This document shows positions 48,001-55,905 of a stretch of DNA of 64,000 nucleotides, in pieces. The notes under the pieces were generated by a model. The model had not been told where the DNA came from. It searched no databases and saw only the letters and a list, made by a program, of their open reading frames with translations. Origin of the DNA: Desmodus rotundus. Lineage: Eukaryota; Chordata; Mammalia; Chiroptera; Phyllostomidae. The DNA is taken from positions 182,017,556-182,081,555 of the forward strand of contig NC_071389.1 of assembly GCF_022682495.2 (NCBI RefSeq), given 5' to 3'. The number at the start of each line of letters is the position of its first letter. Within the stretch, counting starts at the first letter, position 1. Position numbers and translations under genes: made by a program.

Positions 48001-51000
48001 TAAAGAGACAGTCTTGAAATTCTTCACAAACCTGCTTTCATTTGACCCAGATTTCATACTTTGACTAATTTCATTGGAAGTGTTTGACATATTAATTTTT
48101 AACTTGTGCTATAAACCAGTGCCATATTTATCCCTTAGACTTTTATGGTGAGGCTAATCAGATTTATGTACAGAAATTGTATTTTTGCCAAAGATAATTA
48201 ATGTTTTATCATTCTGTCGGTTGTTGTTTTGTTTACAGCTAAATCAATAATACTTTGTTTAATGTCTTAAACACACTGAATAAGAACTTAGATAGTAAAT
48301 GTATTAACTTTTTTCAAAGGAAATGTTAACATACTAATTACTGATATGTTACCAGTAGATTTCCTTTATATCTGAAATGTAAATAGTGAATAATTTTTTC
48401 TCCAAAGGATAAATTTGCCATGGATTTTTAATAGGTGCAAGTGTTTATGCATTTAAATTTTTGAAATGACCCAAGTCCATAGCTTTTGAGTACATTTTCT
48501 ATTGATAGAAACACCATTGGTGTTAAAAGATGCATCCTGCTTCCCCTCCTTGGCATACTCTGAGATGTTGAATCTTAGTCACTCATTTAAACATGATTGT
48601 TAAAACCGTCTCCAGATTATTGGGCAGGTCATAAGCTATTTCTTAATTATGCTCTGTATATGTCACTTTTGTTCATACATGGTAATGATATAAATTAAAA
48701 TAGAATTCACATCTTTTCTCACCAAGATGCTCATAGTGGCCATTTTTTTAATCCTCACCCAAGGACATGCTTATTGATTTTAGAGAGAGAGAGAGAGAAA
48801 CATCAATCAGTTGCCTCCTATAAGTGCCCTGACTGGGGATTGACCCTCCAACTTCCTGGTGTACGGGGACAACGCTCCAACCAACTGAGCCACCCAGCCA
48901 GGGCAGGCTGTATCTTTCTTTCTTTCTTTTTTTTTTTTTTAAGTTATTTCAAAAATTACAGGAATATCGCAAGAAGGGTTCACAGTACCCTTCATCCAGA
49001 TTTCCTGGTTGTTCACAGTGGCCTTGTTTATGTATCTGTATATAAATTCCTTTGGTGATATTCTGAACCATTTGAGAGTAAGATACAGACATGAAACCTC
49101 ATTACCTGCAAATACTTCCATTTATACTTTTTAAAAACATGGACATTTCCCACTACACAGTAACCATCAAAATCAGTAAATTAAATGGATACAATATTGC
49201 TGTCTAATCCACCAACCCCATTCTGATTTCACTGATTGACCCAATAATATTTTTAATGCCCAGATCCAGATCCCACATGGCATTTAGTTTTCGTGATCTT
49301 TGTTTTCCTTTAACCTTTTTTCTCTTTCATAATAATTATTTTGTGAAAAAAATACTTTGAGGTTATATAAATATCCTTTACTCATCAAAATTTTCCCCAC
49401 TATTAAGCATATACTTACTAAATGACTCAGTAGTATTATTCCTAGATATTTACCCAAGAGATATAAAAATTTAATGTTCACACAAAAACATATACACAAA
49501 TGCTCATAGTGGCTTTATTCATAATCACTAAAAACTAAAAGAAGCTCATGCCATTCCACTGGTAAATAGATAAATTGTTACCTCATCTATATATTGGAAT
49601 ACTACTCAGCAATAAAGAAATGAACTACTGATAGATCAATAAGGTGGAGGAATCCCTAATGCACTATGCTAATCAAAAGCAGCCAGGCTTAAATCACCAC
49701 ATACTATTCCATTTATATGACACCCTTTAAATAGTAAAATTTCATAGGAACGGAAAACATATTAATGGTTACTAGCAGGTGGATATGGAGGGAGGAATAT
49801 GGTATAAAGAGGCAGCATAAGTAAATGGTCTGAGGTGATGGAACTGTTGTGTCTTTTGGTTGTTCATTAGATATTCACTCATTTCTGTGTGGCCTGTTTC
49901 TTTTGAAGACAAACCTGATACAGCATGTGAAAACCCACACTGTACTGTGGTACCTTTGATGCAGCCTACTCTACACATTGCAGACGAAGATCCAATCCCT
50001 GAGGAGCAGGTAAGGGTGAAAATCGCTTTCCCCTGCCAAAGAAGGGTTTCATGTACAAAGCTTACCTACCTCTGTTATGTGACATTGTTAATTGTGGAAT
50101 AAGTGTTGAACTTTTGTTTCTAATGAGCTTCAAAATCCCAATATATTAAATTTCTATCAAATCATTAGTTCTTAGTGCCTTGAATTTTAATCCATTGAAT
50201 CTACCAGTGGATTTTCTTGATATTCATACCTAATTGTCCATTTCTTAGACACTGAAAAGTAACTAAGCACATTAAGAACTGGTGCCTTGGCACAGGCGGC
50301 TCTGGCACGTGTACTTGGTCAGAAGCCTTGTGCATTCGTCTTGTCTGTTTGACTGCATTTATGTTACGCCTCGCTTTCGAAAATGATTTTTAATGCATGC
50401 ACCAGATATTGACAAAGATTTCTCTTGTTCATCCTAAGGAAAAGAAGTTTTCTGTAATCCATTTTAATCCACTGAATCTACCAGGAGATTTTCTTGTTAT
50501 TCATACCTAATCGTCCACCTCTTAGACACTTAAAAGTGATTAAACACATAAAAAAAGTTTTCCTTAGATCATATAATCTATTCAGTATTCTTAATTGCAA
50601 AGGGAGACCAACCCTACTTAGTTTTACAAACAAGAAATTTTTTAAAAAACATTAGATACCTGACAATATCTCAGAGGGCCAGGTAATCGAGCAGGCTCGA
50701 ACCAGGCTGGGGCAAAAAGCTCAAATCTGTGCAAAGAGCTGTTCAAGTAGCAACATCAGTGCTAAGTCACTGGGCGCAGACATTGCCACTCGCTCCACTG
50801 ATGCTACCTTCAGAACCTCTGCCTCTGGACGTTTGATCTGCTCCCATTCTTACTGGAGCGGATTCCTCAAGATGCCTGCTTCTTTTATAACAAACTTCGG
50901 AATCCCATCTGCTCCCGGTACATCCTATTAGAGCATCCCAAGTCATCTGCCTGAACCATAACTGCAAGGGAGGCTGGGTAAGCGGGGATCCTACCATCTG

Positions 51001-54000
51001 CCTTAGTGATATGGAGAGCCATAGATGAGTATTTCCCGATGCTAGGAATAGTGTTCAGACTTGCCAGAAAGTCAGAAAGCACCAGAAATGTCTACCACAA
51101 GACGACTAACATACCACCTCCCCAAACCACCAGTCATGCTAATTTTGATTGGTTTTGACAGAGCTAGTCACTGTAATCTTGACTAGATCTGTAGAATGGT
51201 ATCAGAGTAGAAAAATGATTGAAATAATTTAAACTTTCTTATTTACAATCCTTTTTAGTACCATTTAAGTTTTTTCAAGTTTTCCATTTATCTATGTTTG
51301 CTGTGTTTCCCAACTATGCTGAATGACTTGTGCCAAGAGTCCTCCTTTTTTAATCTTGGAGATTAAAACAAATGAATCCCACTAGAAAATTATCTGCTTG
51401 AAGTAAAGTACTTTTTCTTTTATTCATTTTCAGGAATTAGAAGCTTATGTAGATGATATCGATTTGGACAGTGATTTCAGAAAGGAAGATTTTTATTATT
51501 TGTCTCAAGAAGATAGAGAGAGACAGAAGCGTGAACATGAAGAATCCAAGAGGGTTCTCCAAGAATTAAAATCTGTGCTGGGATTCAAAGCATCAGAGGC
51601 AGAAAGGCAGAAGTGGAAGCAACTTCTATTTAGTGATCATGGTAAGCATTGACTTCAGAGTACAAGGTTATTTCAACATAAGGGATTCCTTTTTCTTTAA
51701 CTATGAATCTTATTTTAGTTATTAGGATTCTTAAGGCGTAATGGAAAAAATATAATAAAGATTAAATCAAAAAATAGAATAGAATCCGGAAAAAAAGAAT
51801 TCTTACGGCTATAATTTAAGAGATCTATCAGTAAGTATAGTACTTCTAGACATGAAATCAATTTAATCCATTACAGAGTAGGTATACGATGAAATTGGGA
51901 ATAAGAAATCACACTTTTCCTCAGTTTTTTGGTTTCTTTTTTTGACTAAATTTGTTTTGGAATGGGCAATAAGTTGAATAAATTAGAGTGTTTTCAAATT
52001 TCATGAATTTGATATTCTAAACTTTGTTCTCTTTATGTTGATATTATAAAATAAATAACTGAGTTCATTACTGAAACAAATACATTAAGACCTAGGCCAC
52101 TTGGCTACATCATTAAGGTCATTCAGTGATTTGAGCACTGGAGTAGATGGGAGCAGAGGAGGTTCTGTGCACACTGCCTCCATACCTGGATTTGGACAAA
52201 GTTGGATAACTGCTAACACCTAAGATTAGCCTTAAACATGTTTATGCTTCCCATCCTTCTTTAGTTGAACTTCTTGGGAGGCAAGGGAGGGAACGAGGGG
52301 AAGCTTAATAATTGATAACATTAAACTAGCTAATTCCTAGATGAAGAATTAATTCCTATGGATTCCTAAGAAGGTAGAGTGGGACTTCCATTTCAGAGTG
52401 TGTAGATCATTTTCCTTCTTTTCCCTTTCTCTTTTTCACTCAAAAACCTTCTGGAAAGTTCCTCAGGGTTCTCTTTTCTTCTCTCAGAAGCCCTACCATT
52501 CTCATTCTCCCTTATCCAGATGTACATTTCTTGATTTTATCCTTCCTCTTGCTTCCCATTGGTCTCTTTTATACTCCAGGTCCTCATTATATTATGCTCA
52601 TGTATTATAATAGCCTTTTTAGCTGACTTCCATTTCCAATACCTTTTTCTTCTAAGCTATCCCTAGAGGTAGTTTCTAAGATTCTAAGGTAGCTTCTATC
52701 CAGATGTTGATAATGGCTCTCTGTGTTAAAAACAGTGGCACCCCCTTTTTTATTGTTTTAAATCTTCGTTTCCTGGTCTTAGGCCTTTTATCATATGAGT
52801 CCTTCATATCCAATTTCACAGTATTCTGACATAGATATCTTCCTCTAATTATATTTATCTAGTTAGACTATGGTTCCACAAATTTGCTGTTTTTCTTCGT
52901 GAAAAACATTTGTGCTGATCCCTTTACCAAAAATGTATCTTCCCCAAGTTGTCCTCTCCACCACTCTCCCCTGTGAATCCCCCTCTGACGCAGCCCTGCC
53001 GCCTGGCCGACCAGAGGCCCTTCCACCAGAGGGCCATTGCAGTGCAAGGAAAGCAAGTCCTGAGCAGCAAAGCATGTAGGGGATTAGGGTCTTCCTAGAA
53101 GCTGCAGTAAAAATATTCCTGTGACCTGCTTGTTTATATATTGGGCCAACATAAATCAGAGATTAAGAGTATTACGTTTTAGGCACTATTGTTTTCTCTC
53201 CATTTGATTATTTGTGTCTCTGTAATTAGTCTCCTTAAATAAGGGTTTTAGTCTCTACAGTATTCATTTAACAAATTATTCAACAAGTAGTTCTTAATAC
53301 GCTTTACTGTTGTATATCCCTAGCACACAAATCAAGAGACAAAAATCCCTGTACTGCTGGGGGCTTATGTTCCAGCACCACGTTAACACACTTGCCTGTT
53401 GACCCCTACATGGATTATGTCTGCTCCCCATTCAATCAGGAATAATCAGGAAAACCAGTCAACTTCTAATAAAAGTTGCATTTTTTAAACCAGCAGATTT
53501 ATAAATTAAAACTGCACATGAAGATTGAAAATAGCATCTTATATATAAACTTGTACCCTTTTTTTTATTGTTTAGTATTTTCTTCATATGTCTTTAAAAT
53601 TATCCTATTGACAATATGGACAAAGATAGAACACTGAGAGAAATGTGTTTCTTTTTCAGGTATGTGCTTTTGATAGTTTACATTTGAAAAGGCAATAATG
53701 CTGACTTAGTTTGTGAAAATAAAAGCTGCTGATATTATAAAATGCTTTTCCCGTGAAATCTTTCAGTACGTCTTCCAGAGTTGTGTTCATCTCTGCCTGC
53801 AGGGGCAAAGTCCGAATGGAATTAGAGAGGGAGATTCTGCACTGGAACCTGCCGTGACCAATTTTTTTTCTGTTGTCGCTGCTTCTCTAGTGGAGTTACT
53901 GCAGCTTAGGGATCTGTTTCTTGAAAATGGACACGTTTTACAAAATTGCTTTTAAATAAACGCCAGATCTTCAAGACGCACTTTTTTTTTTCTTCTGCCA

Positions 54001-55395
54001 TGCTTCATAATATGTATGTTGTATTGTACTAACCCCTCACACTGGGAGGAGAGCCTGCCTAGCAAGCAACCCACTGCCTACTAACATCAAGAGGGGCTAA
54101 ATAAAACTTCATTTCCCTTGAAAGGACAACTTCTGCCGTATGGATATATATTATATTTATGTATTATGCTTTGTGCTGTAGTTGATCTTGAACAAAGATT
54201 TTATTTCATTATATATTTTTCTGTGACATTATGAAATGTGTAGAAGTTATGGCTTTACTTTCATAGGGTCTTGTTAGGTGGTTGGCAAGTAAGTTGAATT
54301 GTATATTGCATTTGTTTTTCATGCTGTTTTAACTTATAAACATATATGTGTAGAAAATATTATTATCTGGATTATTCAGGCTTTTTATCTGACACATTTT
54401 CAGTGAAAGCCGTGCTTATTCTTTAATGCAGTAGTCCTCAAAATGTAGTATACATCAGAACAAAGCAGAAGGCTTGTAAACATGGCTGGAAGTCCCAGGG
54501 AAATGGGACATTTCCAGTTTAGTAGGTCTGGAGTGGGGCCTGAGAATGTGCATTTCTACCAAATTCCTCAGTGATGCTAACTGATGCTCTCTGGTTTGGA
54601 GACCACACTTTGAGAACCACTGCTTTAATATTTGAATAAGCAAATACATGAGGTGTTCTAATCTTCATCGAAACCCCATCTCATTTTATTTCTTAAACAT
54701 TTTATCTCTTATAACATTCTCTGTATTTATAAATTTATATTGATTTTACTAGAAACTTTTATTTAGCCTTTATTTATTCTTTATAAGAAAAAAACCTACT
54801 GGAAGTTTAAAGTTTAAATTATTATTGGGTCCTTAGTTATTATTTTTCTTTCTTTCTTTTTGCTTTTTTTCCCTTTAAAGCTGTGTTGAAACCCTTGTCT
54901 CCTGTAGACCCTGTGGAACCCATAAGTAATTCAGAACCAGCAATGGATTCAGATATGGGGGAATTTGGTAAAAATGATAATGAAGAAGGAAATAGTAAAC
55001 CCTCCATAACTGACAATGAAATATGTAGTAGGACTGAGTATTTATGTGAAAACTCTCTAGACAGTAAAAATAAAGGCAATTCTACAAATGAAGGCTTCCT
55101 GCAAGGAGCTGAAGAAAGAGTGTGTTACCAATGGGAAAGTGAAGAGGACTCCCAGCCAGCAGGTGTTGGTGACCTGACCCATTCCCATCCAGCTCCCAGG
55201 GACTCATTCCAGCCCTCCATTAAGCAGAGGCTGGCACGGCTGCAGCTGTCACCGGACTTTACCTTCACTGCTGGCCTTGCTGCCGAAGTGGCTGCTCGAT
55301 CTCTCTCCTTTACCACCCTGCAGGAACAGACTTTTGGTGATGAGGAGGAAGAACACCTAACACAAGAAAATAAAAATGAGGTAGAAGAAAAGTAA
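23870..55395 (+). CDS. VEZT: VEZT, vezatin (coding exons 2-12; first exon outside the window)
   Basis: Vezatin is a plasma-membrane protein of cadherin-catenin adherens junctions. It is known to bind myosin VIIa and to act in hair-cell and epithelial junctions and in the acrosome. I recognised it from the protein spelled by eleven exons: 23870-24004, 28124-28210, 33647-33819, 36053-36328, 39027-39164, 42142-42289, 44525-44856, 47321-47514, 49909-50009, 51434-51641 and 54881-55395. They total 2307 nt, or 768 residues plus TAA, with no frameshift or internal stop. Adding the roughly 12 residues of the usual first exon gives about 780, close to the mammalian length of 779-780. Residue numbers in the exon entries assume those 12. 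Order along the protein: short N-terminal cytoplasmic part, one or two adjacent hydrophobic segments (about 149-181), the conserved vezatin/myosin-binding region (about 150-440), a coiled coil (about 415-480) and an acidic, less conserved tail. All introns are GT-AG except intron 6, which is AT-AC. The start codon and promoter are not in the window. Confidence 0.97.
25737..25750 (+). repeat. Poly-G tract (14 G)
   Basis: A run of 14 G in otherwise AT-rich intron 2. Possible length polymorphism or assembly error. Confidence 0.8.
26100..27570 (+). repeat. LINE-2 copy interrupted by an L1
   Basis: The left part has CTCCAGATGCTTGTTAGACG and CTCAGATTTAACATGTCTAA. The right part, from about 27095, has AACCTTAGGTGGCTCCTCAC, CCTTCAGGATAAAATCTAAA and TCACTCAGTGAATG. 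Both halves are in L2 order on +, split by the L1 at 26568-27092. Confidence 0.65.
26568..27092 (+). mobile_element. L1 3' end (bat type), + strand
   Basis: Carries the same block as the minus-strand L1 at 7553-8905, here forward: GAATGGAAGGGCAGATAAAG, GGAGTTCATCATCACCAAGC and CAACTAGAACAGGAACAGA. It ends in CATAATCAATAAAATATACT and an A-rich tail. Confidence 0.8.
28124..28210 (+). CDS. VEZT: VEZT exon 3 (residues 58-86)
   Basis: This is an 87-nt exon, phase 0 at both ends, with acceptor CTCCTTCAG ending at 28123 and a strong donor GTAAGT at 28211. It encodes 29 residues beginning [14 protein letters not shown]. Because its length is a multiple of three, skipping it would keep the frame and delete a conserved N-terminal cytoplasmic block. 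Confidence 0.95.
29100..29372 (-). repeat. MIR-like element
   Basis: Reversed MIR pattern: AAGTGCTTTCACATTTTGAT, CTAGGAAGTGATGGAGTCAG, CCCAGGCTCTTTACTTTAAT. Confidence 0.65.
29990..30105 (-). repeat. MIR-like fragment
   Basis: AAAGTGCTTTCACACATGTT and CTCATTTGACCCTCATTAGC are MIR-family phrases. The fragment is short. Confidence 0.6.
30670..31045 (-). repeat. MIR element split by an L1 tail
   Basis: The left half has CATTTTACAAATATTGACC and CAGATGAGGAAACTGGAACA. The right half resumes GGTTATTAACCTGCTTAAG and ATAAACCCAGGTACT. The L1-derived insert at 30808-30978 separates them. Confidence 0.82.
30808..30978 (+). mobile_element. Truncated L1 3' end inserted in a MIR
   Basis: Carries the common L1-type end GTGGTGGGCACACAGTGCAA and CACCCTAATAAATTTAATTT. 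It is flanked by a 17-bp duplication GAAACTGGAACAGAGAG (30791-30807) and GAAAGTGGAACAGAGAG (30979-30995), with one mismatch. Confidence 0.85.
32590..33140 (+). repeat. MIR and L2 fragments
   Basis: A MIR piece (GGCTTTGAAATCAGACTTCT, CACAGGGTTACTGTGAGAAT) is followed by L2 3' sequence (AAGACTCAGCTCAGGCATTA, ATTAAACTATGAGCTC and GGTGCCTGGTATG). Confidence 0.65.
33647..33819 (+). CDS. VEZT: VEZT exon 4 (residues 87-144)
   Basis: The acceptor is GGCAAG, ending at 33646. The exon is 173 nt, runs from phase 0 to phase 2, and ends in the first two bases of the Trp144 codon. It begins [16 protein letters not shown] and includes [10 protein letters not shown]. The donor at 33820 is GTGCTG, which departs from the consensus at several positions, so this is a weak 5' splice site. 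The upstream pyrimidine tract is also interrupted. Skipping would shift the frame. Confidence 0.94.
33820..36052 (+). other. VEZT: VEZT intron 4
   Basis: Starts with a weak donor (GTGCTG) and ends GTTATAG. It contains an L1 3' relic at about 35370-35775. The rest (33900-35360) is AT-rich sequence in which I recognise nothing. Confidence 0.88.
35370..35775 (+). mobile_element. Old L1 3' end
   Basis: Typical L1 phrases: GCTAAGTGAAATAAGTCGAG, AACAAACTGATGGTTATCGG and TGTACACCTGAAACTAGTAT. Lies about 280 nt before exon 5. Confidence 0.85.
36053..36328 (+). CDS. VEZT: VEZT exon 5, membrane segments (residues 144-236)
   Basis: This 276-nt exon lies between acceptor GTTATAG and donor GTGAGT. Its first base completes Trp144. 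It encodes a long hydrophobic stretch: about 149-165 (starting LFALISLL), then a short Trp/Ser/Thr turn, then about 168-181 ([14 protein letters not shown]), ended by the basic RALRLWR. This could be one long or two short membrane helices; published topologies differ. The rest ([16 protein letters not shown]) starts the conserved cytoplasmic vezatin region. Confidence 0.96.
36329..39026 (+). other. VEZT: VEZT intron 5
   Basis: GTGAGT to CAG. One MIR fragment near 36930-37015 (TATTGAGCACCAGGTATG, CTGTGCTAAGTGATTTTGC). The rest is AT-rich with no recognised feature. Confidence 0.88.
39027..39164 (+). CDS. VEZT: VEZT exon 6, ends at an AT-AC donor (residues 236-282)
   Basis: The acceptor is CTTGACAG, ending at 39026. 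The exon encodes [18 protein letters not shown] and on through ATLYMLK. No GT donor restores the known protein: reading straight on gives Lys-Tyr-Pro-Phe-Phe-Val and a stop at 39180-39182. Ending the exon at 39164, before ATATCCTTTT, and joining to 42142 gives Leu-Lys-Asn-Tyr-Pro-Leu-Asn, the expected vezatin sequence. The 138-nt exon ends with two bases of the Asn282 codon. Confidence 0.93.
39540..39770 (+). repeat. MIR element in the AT-AC intron
   Basis: GGCTCTAGAGTCAGATCAGC, GTAAGCAAGTTTCTTAACTC and GTGTCTGGCACTCAAAGAA are MIR phrases. Confidence 0.8.
40100..40925 (-). repeat. Ancient LINE-like fragment (L2/CR1 type)
   Basis: GGGTAGGCCTCTCTGAGGAG, AGACCTTGTGGCAGG and GGCAGGGGCCAGATCAAATT belong to an old mammalian interspersed repeat. 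A related phrase, GAATATTTATTGAGTATG, occurs near 40348. Family assignment and strand are tentative. Confidence 0.45.
41260..41860 (+). mobile_element. Old L1 3' end with TG/TA-rich microsatellite
   Basis: GTGGAATGATATCCAAATTA, TTGTTAAATGAAAAAAAGC and CTTCCATTTGTGTATAGAAG are the 3' part of an old L1. The alternating purine-pyrimidine stretch 41460-41560 follows. Confidence 0.6.
42142..42289 (+). CDS. VEZT: VEZT exon 7 (residues 282-331)
   Basis: This exon follows the AC-ending acceptor and has donor GTAATC at 42290. It is 148 nt. Its first base completes Asn282, then it encodes [19 protein letters not shown] and [17 protein letters not shown], ending LPALK in phase 0. It belongs to the conserved cytoplasmic vezatin region. 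Confidence 0.95.
42724..42946 (+). mobile_element. Ves SINE, + strand
   Basis: Starts CCCTGGTTGGTGTGGCTCAG, with a B-box-like GGTTGTGGATTTAACTCCC, GGGCACACGCCTGGGTTG and the long CTCCCTCTCTCTCCC tract. It ends with AAAATCAATAAGCATGTCC, the Ves 3' end, and a short A run. It lies in VEZT intron 7, about 430 nt after exon 7. Confidence 0.9.
43060..43660 (+). repeat. LINE-2 3' part
   Basis: AACTTCCTAATGGGTCTCCA, AGCAGCCAGAGTGAGCCT, CAAAACCCTTCAGTTGCTCC and, at the end, AGCTCCATCAGGGCAGGGA are well-preserved L2 phrases. Confidence 0.85.
44525..44856 (+). CDS. VEZT: VEZT exon 8 (residues 332-442)
   Basis: This is the longest internal exon (332 nt). The acceptor is TTCTTTTAG, ending at 44524, and the donor is GTAAGT at 44857. 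It encodes [17 protein letters not shown], then [20 protein letters not shown], then the start of a coiled coil ([19 protein letters not shown]). It ends in two bases of Glu442, completed by exon 9. Reading past the donor gives an immediate TAA. Confidence 0.96.
45034..45640. mobile_element. Long-TIR palindromic DNA element (putative young non-autonomous transposon)
   Basis: Arms at 45034-45227 and 45447-45640 are inverted copies, 194 nt each, with four mismatches and no gaps (about 98% identity), around a 219-nt centre. The outer ends read TTGGGGGAGTCATTTATAG. A shorter internal repeat related to AAAATGGAGGG occurs at about 45174 and 45240. No transposase is encoded. I could not find a clear target-site duplication (flanks end TATA on the left and begin ATCG on the right), so the superfamily is not assigned. 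It lies in VEZT intron 8, 177 nt after exon 8. Confidence 0.8.
46320..46930 (+). repeat. L2 fragment followed by a MIR
   Basis: The L2-like part has CCATCTGGAATGACCTTCCT and CCTCCAAAGTACCTCTTCC. The MIR part from about 46815 has CCAGCTATGTAACTCTGAGC and CCTCATCTGTAAAATAGAAA. Confidence 0.65.
47321..47514 (+). CDS. VEZT: VEZT exon 9, coiled coil (residues 442-507)
   Basis: The acceptor is TTACTCAG, ending at 47320. The exon is 194 nt and begins by completing Glu442, then [20 protein letters not shown], continuing the heptad-like coiled coil to about residue 480, and finishing [11 protein letters not shown]. The donor at 47515 is GTACCA, weaker than most in this gene. The frame stays open past it for 55 more codons (see findings). 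Confidence 0.94.
48744..48904 (-). mobile_element. Ves SINE, - strand
   Basis: Reversed Ves with ATCCTCACCCAAGGACATGC (3' end), GATTTTAGAGAGAGAGAG, and GAGCCACCCAGCCAGGGC (head). It lies in VEZT intron 9. Confidence 0.87.
48935..49280 (-). mobile_element. Old L1-related fragment
   Basis: AAAAATTACAGGAATATCGC, CCTTCATCCAGATTTCCTGG and GATCCAGATCCCACATGGC belong to the same old family as 17760-18300. Confidence 0.45.
49370..49855 (+). mobile_element. L1 ORF2 3' fragment next to exon 10
   Basis: GCTCATAGTGGCTTTATTCA, GGAATACTACTCAGCAATAA and TGGTTACTAGCAGGTGGATA are L1 ORF2/3'-end phrases. Ends about 50 nt upstream of exon 10. Confidence 0.85.
49909..50009 (+). CDS. VEZT: VEZT exon 10 (residues 507-540)
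   Basis: This 101-nt exon lies between acceptor TTTTGAAG and donor GTAAGG at 50010. It encodes [17 protein letters not shown] and [13 protein letters not shown] and ends in phase 0. An L1 relic ends only about 50 nt upstream, so the upstream splicing signals sit in a short unique strip. Confidence 0.93.
50010..51433 (+). other. VEZT: VEZT intron 10
   Basis: GTAAGG to TTTTCAG. Contains the 90-bp direct duplication at 50184 and 50461. 50670-51110 is GC-richer, unclassified sequence. Confidence 0.88.
50184..50550 (+). repeat. Direct duplication of about 90 bp (50184-50275 and 50461-50550)
   Basis: Both units start ATTTTAATCCA and share GAATCTACCAG, ATTTTCTTG, TATTCATACCTAAT and TTAGACACT in register. 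They differ at roughly one site in seven. The unit offset is 277 bp. No known family recognised. Confidence 0.8.
51434..51641 (+). CDS. VEZT: VEZT exon 11 (residues 541-610)
   Basis: This 208-nt exon lies between acceptor CATTTTCAG and donor GTAAGC at 51642. It encodes [20 protein letters not shown], then [20 protein letters not shown] and [20 protein letters not shown]. The segment is strongly charged and probably helical. It ends with the first base of Ala610. Confidence 0.95.
53803..53960 (+). other. Candidate alternative last exon of VEZT in intron 11
   Basis: A good acceptor (TCTCTGCCTGCAG ending at 53802) precedes 51 open codons, which read [17 protein letters not shown] and then [20 protein letters not shown]. 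They end at a TAA (53953-53955) that overlaps an AATAAA (53955-53960). A T-rich run follows about 22 nt later. The phase fits splicing from exon 10 (phase 0), skipping exon 11; it does not fit exon 11. It is a candidate only. Confidence 0.3.
54429..54622 (-). mobile_element. MER5A-like hAT-Charlie MITE
   Basis: On the minus strand it starts CAGTGGTTCTCAAAGTGTGG and follows the MER5A pattern, including a CTCAGGCCCCACTCCAGACC block. The flanking duplications are CTTTAATG/CTTTAATA (54421-54428 and 54623-54630). It lies in intron 11, 258 nt before exon 12. Confidence 0.88.
54881..55395 (+). CDS. VEZT: VEZT exon 12, C-terminal exon and stop (residues 610-780)
   Basis: The acceptor is preceded by a long pyrimidine tract and ends CCCTTTAAAG at 54880. 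The exon completes Ala610, then encodes [19 protein letters not shown], a Ser/Asn/Glu-rich and probably disordered segment, then the conserved [20 protein letters not shown] and [20 protein letters not shown]. It ends in an acidic tail with terminal NKNEVEEK and TAA at 55393-55395. The last bases, AA followed by GTAAGA, also form a consensus splice donor (see findings). Confidence 0.95.
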
Positions 55396-55905
55396 GAACC
55401 AAGATTTACATGAAGGATTTTAAATTGTCCCTTTTATGAAAGTATTTTTTAGCTTCAAGACTAGATATTCCACTGGAAAGGGAAAATGAGTGTAAGTTTA
55501 CTATATTTAAAGCTAAGATGTGAATTTACAGGAAGAACCCTGGTTTGAACAACTGATCTGAAAATAGTAGTTACCTGTATGGCAGATCTTTTAGGAAAAC
55601 AAGAGAAAGGTAAGGGCTCTTTTGAATAAACTGCTGTTTTATTCACAGCACAACTGATCGACCTTGGAAATTCTTGAAGTACTTTCATAACAATGAATTT
55701 ACCCTTTCTTGCCAGAATTTGCTACCATAAAATGACTGGGATACTTCTGTTGCAAGAATATTAACATTTAGTGTGACTCCTTTCTACAGTTTTCTCACAG
55801 TTAATAACTGCAGCTATTATGTTAATAACAAGTTGTTTGTATTTTATTTTTGTTTATACCAAGTCTTAAAGATACAGGTTCTAAATAAAAAAAAAGAATT
55901 TTCAT
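55396..55905 (+). other. VEZT: VEZT proximal 3' UTR
   Basis: Non-coding sequence downstream of the TAA runs to the first good poly(A) signal at 55884-55889. The end is an estimate from that signal. Longer 3' UTRs are possible, because other AATAAA motifs occur, for example at 57501. Confidence 0.6.
55884..55889 (+). terminator. Candidate VEZT polyadenylation signal AATAAA
   Basis: Canonical AATAAA about 490 nt after the stop, followed by an A run and then a GT-rich stretch (TGATGTGTACTGGGCTTTGG) about 25 nt on, the usual arrangement of a cleavage site. Use of this site is inferred. Confidence 0.5.

Larger units (their letters stand above)
47515..49908 (+). other. VEZT: VEZT intron 9
   Basis: GTACCA to TTTTGAAG. 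Opens with 165 nt that stay in frame with exon 9. Later it holds a Ves SINE (48744-48904) and L1-derived sequence (48935-49280 and 49370-49855). 47690-48740 is AT-rich with nothing recognised. Confidence 0.88.
51642..54880 (+). other. VEZT: VEZT intron 11
   Basis: GTAAGC to AAAG. Contains the candidate alternative terminal exon at 53803-53960 and the MER5A-like element at 54429-54622. 51700-53640 shows no repeat or exon I can support. Confidence 0.88.

Noticed and set aside
54883..55395. Separate single-exon gene of 170 codons
   Set aside because: It is exon 12 of VEZT; the acceptor at 54880 and the matching phase of exon 11 explain it.
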